From: Megaustenia siamemsis
Lineage: Eukaryota; Mollusca; Gastropoda; Stylommatophora; Ariophantidae
DNA length: 64,000 nucleotides
Direction of reading: 5' to 3'
Assembly (NCBI GenBank): GCA_032433765.1
Contig: JAVIAB010000046.1
Coordinates: 62,375,951-62,439,950 of the forward strand
In this document: one piece after another, positions 23,932-35,851 of the stretch
How positions within the stretch are numbered: position 1 is the stretch's first letter
How the letters are laid out: each line of letters starts with the position of its first letter
Made by a program: the position numbers and the translations under genes
Notes under the pieces: model-generated
The model's input: only the letters and a program-made list of their open reading frames with translations
Databases searched by the model: none
What the model was told of the DNA's origin: nothing

Positions 23932-24960
23932 TTCTCTCTGCGATCAAGACTCAATCAGAGTAGGATTCCAGACGCTCTCATGAAGTCAGCTGTCTTTCAA
24001 GCGAATCAATTGTCCCATATAGTTTCTCTTCCAGGGAGGTGGGCGTGGGCCACATTGCTCTTCTCAGGTCTGTGTACAGGGGGCAATCCTGTAGAACATG
24101 TTTGTAGTCATATTGTCCAGTGTACAGTGGCATAGGCTGGTTGAACCTATTTTGAATTTGGTGAACAGGTGATCTCTCATTCTATTGTGGCCAGTGCGTA
24201 GGCGAAGTATGATGACTTGATCCCTCCTTGATAGTTGGTGGTATCCGTCACTCTCGTTATACTTTGGGTGTTCTCGTTTCCATTTTTCGTGGAACTGACC
24301 TTTGAGGATGGATTTGGCTTCATCATAACTGAGCGGTTGGTTCTTTTGTGGTAATCTCCCTCCCTCTTTAGTTAATTTGTTTGCGCGTTCGTTCCCGTGT
24401 ATATTACAGTGTGATGGTATCCACTGAATGACTACTCTCTGGAAGTTATTGCATAGTTGGTCCAGGGTTGTTCTCAAGTCATCTAATTCATTGTTCTTGG
24501 GGCTTTTTAGAGCTGATAGTACTGACCAGTCAGAATCACCAATTTATTGTGCATGTTATTTTTGTGTTGAGTAGCCGGTGTTGCAGCATCTCTGATGGCC
24601 TCAGTTTCTGCTTTAAAGTTGTTTGAGAATTTTCCAGTAGCTATTGATTTGGTGATCTCGTCCTGGTTATTCAGCGTCAAGAACACACATCCCCCTTCGT
24701 TTCTGGTGGCATGTGTAGCAGAGCCATTTGTTTATATGTGGGACCAAGAGTCCTGTGGGTAGGTATCTTGTATGTGTTTTTCTGCTACGTTTTTTCTTTC
24801 TGTGTCTGTGTGCCTTTTTTCATGATTCCTGTTATATTTTCCTTAAGTTCTGGTATTTTATGTTTTCCATGAGGAGACATATCAGATGGGCCCAAGGGTT
24901 TCGATATTGTTTGGGAAAGTACTGGGTCTCCAGTAGTTAGCTCATTGGCAATTGATTGGC
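23932..24960 (-). pseudogene. LINE-D insertion (RNase H side and C-terminus) inside the 21-bp array
   Basis: On the minus strand the open part includes VVIQWIPSHCNIHGNERANK, the end of an RNase H domain: PSHC.I.GNE is conserved, but the usual D after GNE.A is N here. It then continues NQPLSYDEAKSILKGQFHEK, IILRLRTGHNRMRDHLF and CHCTLDNMTT, then goes out of frame. Broken traces run on to the same 3' end as the copy at 15855 (gatcgcagagag). The fragment is flanked on both sides by aagtagatgat (23921-23931 and 24961-24971), consistent with an 11-bp target duplication, although the host repeat itself contains that motif. It is 5'-truncated and inactive. Confidence 0.87.
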
Positions 24961-25315
24961 AAGTAGATGATGATAATTGTAAAAGAGAATATGATAATTG
25001 TGAAGTAAATGATGATGACTATTGTAAAGTAGATGATGATAATTGTAAAGTAGATGATAATAATTGTAAAGTAGATGACGATAGTTGTAAAAAAGATGAT
25101 GATAATTGTAAAGTAGATGATGATAATTGTAAAGTAGATGATAATAATTGTAAAGTAGATGACTATAGTTGTAAAAAAAGATGATGATAATTGTAAAGTA
25201 GATGATGATAATTGTAAAGTAGATGATAATAATTGTAAAGTAGATGACGATAGTTGTAAAAAAAGATGATGATAATTGTAAAGTAGATGATGATAATTGT
25301 AAAGTAGATGACGAT
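24961..25315. repeat. 21-bp array, segment 2
   Basis: Continuation of the interrupted array with gatgatgataattgtaaagt units, including a subset with agttgtaaaaaagatg. Composition differs from segment 1 (no gatgccgg units). Confidence 0.94.
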
Positions 25316-25614
25316 GGTGAGAGAGACAAACAATGAAGTTTTAAAACAACTAAAAATGACAAGAGAACAACTAAACTTAATTCAAACAAAACAAATGAGA
25401 TTTTGGGGACATGTTAAAAGTCACAACAGCTTACTGAAAGTAATCTTAGAAGAAAAATACAGGGTCAGAAAGGCAGACCAAGACTAACATGGACGAGTAG
25501 AACCAAATGATGGACGAATCAGCCTATGACAACTTGCACCGTCAAAATAAGAGACAGGGCGGAATGGCGCGCCATGGTAGCCAACCTTCGATGCGGAGAC
25601 GGCAATCACTGAAT
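25316..25614 (+). pseudogene. LINE-B 3' fragment inside the 21-bp array
   Basis: About 300 bp closely matching the end of the copy at 35249-35735: acaatgaagttttaaaac, agattttggggacatgttaaaa, ggcagaccaagactaacatg and gcgccatggtagccaacc appear in the same order. Single-base losses break the frame. Array units resume immediately after gaataagatgatgat, so the LINE's GAT-rich tail merges with the GAT-rich repeat. Confidence 0.85.
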
Positions 25615-25615
25615 A

Positions 25616-27895
25616 AGATGATGATAATTGTAAAATAGATGATGTTAATTATAAAGTAGATGGTGATTATTGTAAATTAGACGGTGATAATTGTAAAGTG
25701 GATCGTGGTGATTGTAAATTAGATTATAATAATTGTAAAATAGATGATGATGATCGTAAAGTAGAGGGTGATGATTGTAAATTAGATGCCGATGATTGTA
25801 AAGTAGTTGGTGATTATTATAATTGATGGCCTTGACTGTAAAGTAGATGAAGGTAATTGTAAAGTAGATAGTGGTAATAGTAAAGTAGATAGTGGTAATA
25901 GTAAAGTAGATGATAATAATTGTAAAGTTGATGTTCATAAAGGGAAAGTAGATGGTAAACATTGTGCAGTTGATAATGATAATTGTAAAGTAGATAGTGA
26001 TAATAGTTAAGTAGACGATGATAGTTGTAAACTAAATAATGATAATATTAAAGTATTATAGTAGTAAAGTAGGTAATGATAATTGTAAATTAAATGATGA
26101 TTATTGTAAAGTGTATAATCATAATTGTCAATTAGATGATGATAATTGTCTATTAGATGATGATAATTGTCTATTAGATGATGATGATTGTCTATTAGAT
26201 GATGATGATTGTCTATTAGATGATGATAATTGTCTATTAGATGATGATAGTTGTCTATTAGATGATGATAATTGTCTATTAGATGATGATGATTGTCTAT
26301 TAGATGATGATGATTGTCTATTAGATGATGATAATTGTCTATTAGATGATGATAGTTGTCTATTAGATGATGATAATTGTCTATTAGATGATGATAATTG
26401 TCTATTAGATGATGATAATTGTCAATTAGATGATGATAGTTGTAACTTGGAGTATGATAATTGTCAATTAGATGATGATAATTGTAAATTAGATGATGAT
26501 AATTGTCAATTAGAGGATGATAATTGTAACTTGGAGTATGATAATTGTCAATTAGATGATGATGATTGTAAATTAGATGATGATAATTGTCAATTAGAGG
26601 ATGATAATTGTAACTTGGAGTATGATAATTGTCAATTAGATGATGATGATTGTCTATTAGATGATGATAATTGTCTATTAGATGATGATGATTGTCAATT
26701 AGATGATGATAATTGTCTATTAGATGATGATAATTGTCTATTAGATGATGATGATTGTCAATTAGATGATGATGATTGTCTATTAGATGATGATAATTGT
26801 CTATTAGATGATGCTAATTGTCTATTAGATGATGATAATTGTCAATTAGAGGATGCTAATTGTCTATTAGATGATGATAATTGTCAATTAGATGATGCTA
26901 ATTGTCTATTAGATGATGATAATTGTCAATTAGATGATGCTAATTGTCTATTAGATGATGATGATTGTCAATTAGATGATGCTAATTGTCTATTAGATGA
27001 TGATAATTGTAAATTAGAGGATGCTAATTGTCTATTAGATGATGATAATTGTAAATTAGATGATGCTAATTGTCTATTAGATGATGATAATTGTCAATTA
27101 GATGATGCTAATTGTCTATTAGATGATGATAATTGTCAATTAGATGATGCTAATTGTCTATTAGATGATGATGATTGTCTATTAGATGGTGATAATTGTC
27201 TATTAGATGATGCTAATTGTCTATTAGATGATGATAATTGTCTATTAGATGATGCTAATTGTCTATTAGATGATGATAATTGTAAATTAGAGGATGATAA
27301 TTGTCAATTAGAGGATGATAATTGTAAATTAGAGGATGATAATTGTCAATTAGAGGATGATAATTGTCAATTAGAGGATGATAATTGTCAATTAGAGGAT
27401 GATAATTGTAAATTAGAGGATGCTAATTGTCTATTAGATGATGATAAGTTGTAAATTAGAGGATGCTAATTGTCTATTAGATGATGATAATTGTAAATTA
27501 GAGGATGCTAATTGTCTATTAGATGATGATAATTGTAAATTAGAGGATGCTAATTGTCTATTAGATGATGATAATTGTAAATTAGAGGATGCTAATTGTC
27601 TATTAGATGATGATAATTGTAAATTAGAGGATGCTAATTGTCTATTAGATGATGATAATTGTCAATTAGATGATGATAATTGTCAATTAGATGATGATAA
27701 TTGTCTATTAGATGATGATAATTGTCAATTAGATGATGATAATTGTCAATTAGAGGATGATAATTGTCAATTAGATGATGATAATTGTCTATTAGAGGAT
27801 GATAATTGTCAATTAGAGGATGATAATTGTCTATTAGATGATGATAATTGTCAATTAGAGGATGATAATTGTCAATTAGATGATGATAATTGTCA
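25616..27895. repeat. 21-bp array, segment 3 (GAT/AATTG-rich)
   Basis: About 108 units, degenerate on the left (25616-26100) and highly regular from 26110 on, with cores such as gatgatgataattgtctatt. Between about 26810 and 27660 gatgatgctaattgt and gatgatgataattgt units alternate as a 42-bp dimer. Seven codons per unit keep a 471-codon frame open (repeat LDDDNCL), which I treat as an array by-product. Confidence 0.95.
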
Positions 27896-27896
27896 T

Positions 27897-28113
27897 GTGA
27901 ACTGGACTAGATAGGACGAGAGGTCGGGTTCGATCTTGATCGACGGCTTCCAGGTTCACCCAGCCATAAATGGGTACCGAATTTTTTTCTGGGAAATTAA
28001 AGCAGCACGGGCGTAATACCGACCACATAACCGTAAAAGTCATGTGCTGAAGGTCTATAAAATGATGGTCACTAACAGCACATTCGCTATAGGCCGGCAC
28101 TTGGCGTGACGAG
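27897..28113 (+). mobile_element. SINE S1 copy, 5'-truncated
   Basis: Matches the SINE at 6648 from gtgaactgg onward: B box gggttcgatc, gacggcttcc, aaatgggtaccg, taataccgaccaca, then one copy of the 3' end (cactaacagcacattcgcta, cacttggcgtgacg). Most of the tRNA-like A box region is absent. It sits exactly at the right end of the 21-bp array. Confidence 0.85.
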
Positions 28114-28254
28114 ACATATGTTTCACGAGGCCTGCTCTCTTCTGCCACATTATCCCCATGACACGGTCCGTCCACACATTGGTCTGTAGTTTCATTTGTC
28201 TGGAGTTTCTCTTAAGTGACCCATGTTCTACATTCAATGTTCTTCTACCGTCCC
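28114..28254. other. spacer between SINE and LINE pieces
   Basis: No gene or known element recognised; ends in a (TTC)n tract that is the LINE-E tail on the other strand. Confidence 0.4.
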
Positions 28255-28362
28255 TTTCTTCTTCTTCTTCTTTCCTTCCTCATTTGCCTTTCAACGCCCA
28301 GGGGAGGTATAATTTGCGGTCTTTTGTTCTTCTGTTTGCCTCTGTTGCTGTTATTTTTCCTG
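28255..28362 (-). mobile_element. LINE-E 3' end, short copy
   Basis: The minus strand carries aataacagcaacagaggc, a cagaagaacaaaagaccgc block, cctcccctgggcgttgaaa and aaatgaggaaggaa, collinear with 22640-22740. It ends in a (GAA)n tail. Confidence 0.75.
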
Positions 28363-28879
28363 TCTATCTATCTATTGTCCTTTTCGAGCCGAAGACGGCA
28401 CACAGAACCACAATCTCAAAAACAGAAACCTTGCGTGCCAAAATGGCACATATTGCGGAGATCACTGCTTCTATAATCTATGGTCTGTTTCCATAACAAT
28501 ACTTTTTACAATGACAGCTTGTCAAGCCATCGATCAACCTCCTTAGTCGCCTTTTACGACATGCCGAGAAGGTCACAGTGTCACTATTCTTTACTCATAA
28601 TGAGGCCTCGGTAGCACACAGGATGTTGTGTTTCTAATATTCCATCGATCCATCTATTTGTTGATGTTGGTGAAGAGCTTTCTCTTGTTTTTATTTGGAA
28701 TCCTCTTTACGCCTGTTCTCATCTTCGGTAGATCCAAGTTTGTGTGCCTTCCCGCACATTGTCTTGGCTCTGGCATGTTTGCTCGTGCCTCACAAATATC
28801 CGTTAGTGCAGACTCTACATGACAGTGCATAATTATCGTGATCTTTATTTTATCGTTAAAAGATAACAGAGTTACGTCT
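28363..28879. other. non-array DNA, no gene recognised
   Basis: Contains ccttagtcgccttttacgac near 28541, which looks like part of a dispersed element, but I cannot assign it. A 64-residue hydrophobic frame (28628-28822) has no start context or motif to support it. Confidence 0.35.
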
Positions 28880-31800
28880 CTGACATACAGGGTAGGGGCA
28901 AAGCGTATCTCACATACAGGGTAGGGGCAAGGAGTATCTCACATACAGGGTAGGGGCAAGGCGTATCTCACATACAGGGTAGGGGCAAGGCGTATCTCAC
29001 ATACAGGGTAGGGGCAAGGAGTATATCACATACAGGGTAGGGGCAAGGCGTATCTCACATACAGGGTAGGGGCAAGGCGTATCTCACATACAGGGTAGGG
29101 GCAAGGCGTATCTCACATACAGGGTAGGGGCAAGGCGTATCTCACATACAGGGTAGGGGCAAGGCGTATCTCACATACAGGGTAGGGGCAAGGCGTATCT
29201 CACATACAGGGTAGGGGCAAGGCGTATCTCACATACAGGGTAGGGGCAAGGCGTATCTCACATACAGGGTAGGGGCAAGGCGTATCTCACATACAGGGTA
29301 GGGGCAAGGCGTATCTCACATACAGGGTAAGGGCAAGGCGTATCTCACATACAGGGTAAGGGCAAAGCGTATCTCACATATAGGGTAGGGGCAAGGCGTA
29401 TCTCACATACACGGTAGGGGCAAGGCGTATCTCACATACAGGGTAGGGGCAAGGCGTATCTCACATACAGGGTAGGGGCAAGGCGTATCTCACATACAGG
29501 GTAGGGGCAAGGCGTATCTCACATACAGGGTAGGGGCAAGGCGTATCTCACATACAGGGTAGGGGCAAGGCGTATCTCACATACAGGGTAGGGGCAAGGC
29601 GTATCTCACATACAGGGTAGGGGCAAGGCGTATCTCACATACAGGGTAGGGGCAAGGCGTATCTCACATACAGGGTAGGGGCAAGGCGTATCTCACATAC
29701 AGGGTAGGGGCAAGGCGTATCTCACATACAGGGTAGAGGCAAGGCGTATCTCACATACAGGGTAGGGGCAAGGCGTATCTCACATACAGGGTAGGGGCAA
29801 GGCGTATCTCACATACAGGATAAGGGCAAGGCGTATCTCACATACAGGGTAGGGGCAAGGCGTATCTCACATACAGGGTAGGGGCAAGGCGTATCTCACA
29901 TACAGGGTAGGGGCAAGGCGTATCTCACATACAGGGTAGGGGCAAGGCGTATCTCACATACAGGGTAGGGGCAAGGCGTATCTCACATACAGGGTAGAGG
30001 CAAGGCGTATCTCACATACAGGGTAGGGGCAAGGCGTATCTCACATACAGGGTAGGGGCAAGGCGTATCTCACATACAGGATAAGGGCAAGGCGTATCTC
30101 ACATACAGGGTAGGGGCAAGGCGTATCTCACATACAGGGTAGGGGCAAGGCGTATCTCACATACAGGGTAGGGGCAAGGCGTATCTCACATACAGGGTAG
30201 GGGCAAGGCGTATCTCACATACAGGGTAGGGGCAAGGCGTATCTCACATACAGGGTAGGGGCAAGGCGTATCTCACATACAGGATAAGGGCAAGGCGTAT
30301 CTCACATACAGGGTAGGGGCAAGGCGTATCTCACATACAGGGTAGGGGCAAGGCGTATCTCACATACAGGGTAGGGGCAAGGCGTATCTCACTTACAGGG
30401 TAGGGGCAAGGCGTATCTCACATACAGGGTAAGGGCAAGGCGTATCTCACATACAGGGTAAGGGGCAAGGCGTATCTCACATACAGGGTAAGGGCAATGC
30501 GTATCTCACATACAGGGTAAGGGCAAGGCGTATCTCACATACAGGGTAAGGGCAAGGCGCATCTCACATACAGGGTAGGGGCAAGGCGTATCTCACATAC
30601 AGGGTAAGGGCAAGGCGTATCTTACATACAGGGTAAGGGCAAGGCGTATCTCACATACAGGGTAAGGGCAAGGCGTATCTCACATACAGGGTAGGGGCAA
30701 GGCGTATCTCACATACACGGTAGGGGCAAGGCGTATCTCACATACAGGGTAAGGGCAAGGCGGATCTCACATACAGGGTAAGGGCAAGGCGTATCTCACA
30801 TACAGGGTAAGGGCAAGGCGTATCTCACATACATGGTAGGGGCAAGGCGTATCTCACATACAGGGTAAGGGGCAAGGCGTATCTCACATACAGGGTAAGG
30901 GCAATGCGTATCTCACATACAGGGTAAGGGCAAGGCGTATCTCACATACAGGGTAGGGACAAGGCGTATCTCACTTACAGGGTAAGGGCAAGGCTTATCT
31001 CACATACAGGGTAAGGTGCAAGGCGTATCTCACATACAGGGTAAGGACAAGGCGTATCTCACATACAGGGTAAGGGCAAGGCGTATCTCACATACAGGGT
31101 AAGGGCAAGGCGTATCTCACATACAGGATAGGGGCAAGGCGTATCTCACATACAGGGTAAGGGCAAGGCGTATCTCATATACAGGGTAAGGGCAAGGCGT
31201 ATCTCACATACAGGGTAAGGGCAAGGCGTATCTCACATACAGGGTAAGGGCAAGGCGTATCTTACATACAGGTTAAGGGCAAGGCGTATCTCACATACAG
31301 GGTAAGGGCATGGCGTATCTCACATACAGGGTAAGGGCAAGGCGTATCTTACATACAGGGTAAGTGGAAGGCATATCTCACATACAGGGTAAGGGCATGG
31401 CGTATCTCACATACAGGGTAGGGGCAAGGCGTATCTCACATACAGGGTAGGGGAAAGGCGTATCTCACATACAGGGTAATGGCAAGGCGTCTCTCACATA
31501 CAGGGTAAGGGGCAAGGCGTATCTCACATACAGGGTAAGGGCAAGGCGTATCTCACATACAGGGTAAAGGGCAAGGCGTATCTCACATACATGGTAAGGG
31601 CAAGGCGTATCTCACATACAGGGTAGGGGCAAGGCGTATCTCACATACAGGGTAAGGGCAAGGCGTATCTCACATACAGGGTAAGGGCAAGGCGTATCTC
31701 ACATACAGGGTAGGGACAAGGCGTATCTCACATACAGGGTAAGGGCAAGGCGTATCTCACATACAGGGTAAGGGCAAGGCGTATCTCACATACAGGGTAA

Positions 31801-32670
31801 GGTGCAAGGCGTATCTCACATACAGGGTAAGGACAAGGCGTATCTCACATACAGGGTAGGGGCAAAGCGTATCTCACATACAGGGTAGGGGCAAGGCGTA
31901 TCTCACATACAGGGTAAGGGCAAGGCGTATCTCACATACAGGGTAAAGACAAGGCGTATCTCACATACAGGGTTGGGACAAGGCGTATCTCACATACAGG
32001 GTAAGGGCAAGGCGTATCTCACATACAGGGTAAGGGCAAGGCGTATCTCACATACAGGGTAGGGACAAGGCGTATCTCACATACAGGGTAAGGGCAAGGC
32101 GTATCTCACATACAGGGTAGGGACAAGGCGTATCTCACATACAGGGTAGGGGCAAGGCGTATCTCACATACAGGGTAGGGGCAAGGCGTATCTCACATAC
32201 AGGGTAAGGGCAAGGCGTATCTCACATACAGGGTAAGGGCAAGGAGTATCTCACATACAGGGTAAAGACAAGGCGTATCTCACATACAGGGTAATGACAA
32301 GGCGTATCTCACATACAGGGTAAGGACAAGGCGTATCTCACATACAGGGTAAGGACAAGGCGTATCTCACATACAGGGTAAGGACAAGGCGTATCTCACA
32401 TACAGGGTAAAGACAAGGCGTATCTCACATACAGGGTAAAGACAAGGCGTATCTCACATACAGGGTAAGGACAAGGCGTATCTCACATACAGGGTAATGA
32501 CAAGGCGTATCTCACATACAGGGTAAAGACAAGGCGTATCTCACATACAGGGTAAGGACAAGGCGTATCTCACATACAGGGTAAGGACAAGGCGTCTCTC
32601 ACAGAGTAAGGGCAAGGCGTATATCACATACGGGGTAAAAGTTAGGCATATCTCACATACGGGGTAAAGT
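28880..32670. repeat. 29-bp G-rich array (about 131 units)
   Basis: Units contain acatacagggtaggggcaag followed by gcgtatctc. The left 1.5 kb is nearly uniform (TAGGGG), the middle mixes TAGGGG and TAAGGG with single-base gains and losses, and the right end is mostly TAAAGAC/TAAGGAC. Rare variants recur 261 bp apart (gtagaggc at 29733 and 29994), revealing nine-unit duplications. The array ends in an (AT)n tract beside a LINE 3' end. Confidence 0.97.
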
Positions 32671-32695
32671 ATATATATATATATTCTTCTATTTT

Positions 32696-33075
32696 TCAGC
32701 TCCCTGTGGAGCCTAGGTCTTCATCAAACACTTTCAGCTCCCTGTGGAGCAGAGGTCTTCATCAAACACTCTCCAGCCGTTCTGTTTCTTGCCAATCTTT
32801 TATGATCATTTCATGTCTTCCCACGATCTTCATCTCTGCTTCTATCTGTCTTCTCCAAGAATATTTTGGTCTTCTTCCTTGTCTTTTCCCCTGGGGTTTC
32901 CAAAAAAAGGGCCTGTTGTGTAATACTCTCAGTTGGCCTCCGTAGTGTGTGTCCTATCCAGCGCCATAGTCTTCACTGTATCTCTTTATCCACATGTATT
33001 TGATTAGTACATTTCCATAATTCTATGTTAGTGATTTTGTCCTCCCATTTCCATCTTTTTATTCTGAGTAAGCCT
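32696..33075 (-). mobile_element. LINE-A 3' end, third copy
   Basis: The reverse complement of this segment matches the C-terminal part of the LINE at 5210: aaatgggaggacaaaatcac, ctggataggacacac, ggggaaaagacaagg, aaatattcttggagaagac and gaacggctggaga in order. At the very end the 38-bp terminal unit occurs twice before the tail (tagaagaatat), a short version of the arrays at 6247 and 10878. Frames are broken. Confidence 0.85.
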
Positions 33076-33385
33076 CCATACATATATATAGCGTCCCATT
33101 TGACCCTTATCAATACCAGCGTGAGAATCCTCAACTACAGGGACAACAGGTAACCTCCAACATAGCCATCCTCCCAGCACTCAGCCCGCAGCACTCTCGA
33201 CGCGTCCTCGGGTCGACTTTCTCTCGTAACTCAGGAAGTAGCCGCAGGGAGAGCTCTCCAGTGGTTGGAGGTACTAATAGCTGTTTGTGAACACGCGTTT
33301 CTGTTTATAGCCGCTTAGAACGGATTCGACAACGGAAGTGTAGGATGTGGTAAGTACTACAGCTTTGTGTGGGTCGTCGTTTTGA
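33076..33385. other. non-array DNA with a possible micro-exon
   Basis: Moderately GC-rich, low-repeat sequence. It contains in order tactaat (33272-33278, branch-point-like), gtttctgtttatag ending at 33310 (acceptor-like), 39 bases, and gtaagtac from 33350 (a strong donor match). The 39 bases are open in only one of three plus-strand frames. This could be chance; no flanking exon is recognised. Confidence 0.25.
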
Positions 33386-34027
33386 GGATCTGTTAGCGCG
33401 GTAGCATGATTGTGGGATCTGTTAGCAGGGTAACATGATTGTGAGATCTGTTAGCGGGGTAACATGATTGTGGGATCTGTTAGCGCGGTAGCATGATTAT
33501 GGATTCTGTTAGCGCGGTAGCATGATTGTGGGATCTGTTAGCGCGGTAGCATCATTGTGGGATCTGTTAGTGCGGTAGCATGATTGTGGGATCTGTTAGC
33601 GCGGTAGCATGATTATGGATTCTGTTAGCGCGGTAGCATGATTGTGGGATCTGTTAGCGCGGTAGCATCATTGTGGGATCTGTTAGTGCGGTAGCATGAT
33701 TGTGGGATCTGTTAGTGCGGTAGCATGATTGTGGGATCTGTTAGCGCAGTAGTATGATTGTGGGATCTGTTAGTGCGGTAGTATGATTATGGGATCTGTT
33801 AGCGCGGTAGTATGATTATGGGATCTGTTAGTGTGGTAGTATGATTGTGCGATCTGTTAGCGCTGTAGTATGGTTGTGGGATCTGTTAGCGCGGTAGCAT
33901 GATTATGGATTCTGTTAGCGCGGTAGCATGATTGTAGGATCTGTTAGCGCGATAGCATGATTATGGATCCTGTTAGCGCGGTAGCATGATTGTAGGATCT
34001 GTTAGCGCGGTAGTATGATGGTGGGAT
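33386..34027. repeat. 29-bp minisatellite (about 22 units)
   Basis: Units contain gcggtagcatgattgtggga and tctgttagc. A block of several units (gattatggattctg, then gattgtgggatct, then gcatcattg) appears twice near 33495 and 33610, a local block duplication. It is unrelated in sequence to the 29-bp array at 28880. Single-copy-looking DNA follows to 34243. Confidence 0.95.
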
Positions 34028-34243
34028 TAGGACAACATTATAAGACACCATTTTAAGACAGCATTAATGAATTCTAAAGAAGCTATTCTGGTATGTCAGC
34101 AATCAACAACACCAAATAAATTAACAGGGAGAAATGCCATTTTTTGTTGTTTCTCCGGCATCTATTTCCCTGTCCGGAAGCTTGGGAGAGAATTGGCGAG
34201 TCTCTTGAGATGTGGACAGAGAAGGTGCAAGGAAATAGAAAGC

Positions 34244-34850
34244 TAAATAAAGAGAACACACCGTGTGACTAAGAAAGGTAAACAAAGTGAACACACCGTG
34301 TGACTAAGAAAGGTAAACAAAGTGAACACACCGTGTGACTAAGAAAGGTAAACAAAGTGAACACACCGTGTGACTAAGAAAGGTAAACAAAGTGAACACA
34401 CCGTGTGACTAAGAAAGGTAAACAAAGTGAACACACCGTGTGACTAAGAAAGGTAAACAAAGAGAACACACCGTGTGACTAAGAAAGGTAAACAAAGTGA
34501 ACACACCGTGTGACTAAGAAAGCTAAATAAAGAGAACACCCCGTGTGACTAAGAAAGGTAAACAAAGAGAACACACCGCGTGACTAAGAAAGGTAAACAA
34601 AGAGAACACACCGTGTGACTAAGAAAGGTAAATAAAGAGAACACACCGTGTGACTAAGAAGGGTAAATAAAGAGAACACACCGTGTGACTAAGAAAGGTA
34701 AATAAAGAGAACACACCGTGTGACTAAGAAAGGTAAATAAAGTGAACACACCGTGTGACTAAGAAAGGTAAATAAAGAGAACACACCGTGTGACTAAGAA
34801 AGGTAAATAAAGTGAACACACCGTGTGACTAAGAAAGGTAAACAAAGAAG
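34244..34850. repeat. 35-bp minisatellite (about 17 units)
   Basis: Units contain gaacacaccgtgtgactaag and aaaggtaaacaaag. The left half has aaacaaagt, the right half mostly aaataaagaga. Confidence 0.95.
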
Positions 34851-35240
34851 ACACTTCTCATAAGTAGCAATTGAACATTGGAAAGGAGACATCGTATGAA
34901 TGAGGGAGAAGTGTATTCTGCCACTCTTCTGGCGAGTTTCTTAAGTTAAACAATGAAGTCAATGCCCCCAGTCCTTTCTCCGCATTTGGTATGCTTCTGA
35001 TGTCTCTCAAGGCCGGCCTCATTTTCATCCATGAGGCATGCCATGCTGTGTCAGACCCACTCCACATAAAACCCAAACTACGCCCCTGATCAAGGCTAGG
35101 CAGTGGCGAATCATGTATACGCATATTTGTCCTGCGCAAGATATCAACTATACATGGTTTCCTCAGTCAGAACACATTCCGGTTAACTTTTTTAACTATC
35201 CCAAGGTTTCTTTAAAACACTTTATGACTAAAAGAGTAAT
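34851..35240. other. non-array DNA, possible transposon terminus
   Basis: On the minus strand aggggcgtagtttggg (near 35080) resembles motifs common at termini of dispersed animal transposons, but no inverted partner was found. The 93-codon minus-strand frame has no known domain. Confidence 0.3.
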
Positions 35241-35248
35241 TTTAATGC

Positions 35249-35735
35249 CATGAAAAATATACTAACAACAAAACAAATATCAGCAGGGCTGAAACTAAGA
35301 ATGGCAAAATGTTACATCTTCTCAATATTCCTGTATGGTGCAGAAACATGGACATTAGACCAGAAAACAGAACAGAAAATTGAAGCCTTTGAAATGTGGA
35401 TTTATAGAAGAATAGGTAGAATTGGATGGAAACAAAAGATAACAAACGATGAAGTTTTAAAACTACTGAAAATAAAAAGAGAACTACTAAATACAATTAA
35501 GACAAGACAAATGAAATTTTTGGGGCATGTTAAAAGATACAACAGCCAACTAAAAGTAATATTGGAAGGAAAAATACAAGGTAAAAGAGGCAGAGGCAGA
35601 CCAAGACTAACATGGACGAGTAACATCAAAAGATGGTCAAGTCAATCTATGACAGCCTGCACCATCAAAGCAAGAAACAGAGTAGAATGGCGATCCATGG
35701 TAGCCAGCCTTCGTTGCGGTGAAGGCACACGATGA
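35249..35735 (+). pseudogene. LINE-B ORF2 C-terminus, uninterrupted 161 codons
   Basis: The best preserved LINE fragment here. It carries IFLYGAETWTLDQKTEQKIE, FEMWIYRRIGRI, ITNDEVLK, FLGHVKR, GKIQGKRGRGRPRLTW and RNRVEWRSMVASLRC, then stops just before a (GAT)n tail. This is the canonical C-terminal portion of ORF2 downstream of the reverse transcriptase in many animal LINEs. The reverse-transcriptase core and endonuclease are absent, so it is a 5'-truncated copy with no function of its own; the first ATG is fortuitous. A degraded sister lies at 25316-25614. Confidence 0.9.
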
Positions 35736-35851
35736 TGATGATAACTAAAAGAAAATTAGAAGTGTCGCCAGTATACAATCTGGTGGCAACAGAAGCTGTA
35801 GATGTACTCACAGCAGAACCCGAGAATACTGAGGGTATATTACAATCTCCT

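Noticed and set aside
26039..27914. Asp-rich repeat protein (LDDDNCL repeated), which could be taken for a calcium-binding or biomineralisation protein
   Set aside because: The same 21-bp repeat continues through regions where the frame is broken, and LINEs interrupt it. There is no signal peptide and no exon structure, and codon choice is identical in every unit.
28880..32670. Telomeric or subtelomeric repeat because of GGGTAAGGG
   Set aside because: The period is 29 bp, not 6, and no TTAGGG runs occur; only the short G-run context resembles a telomere.
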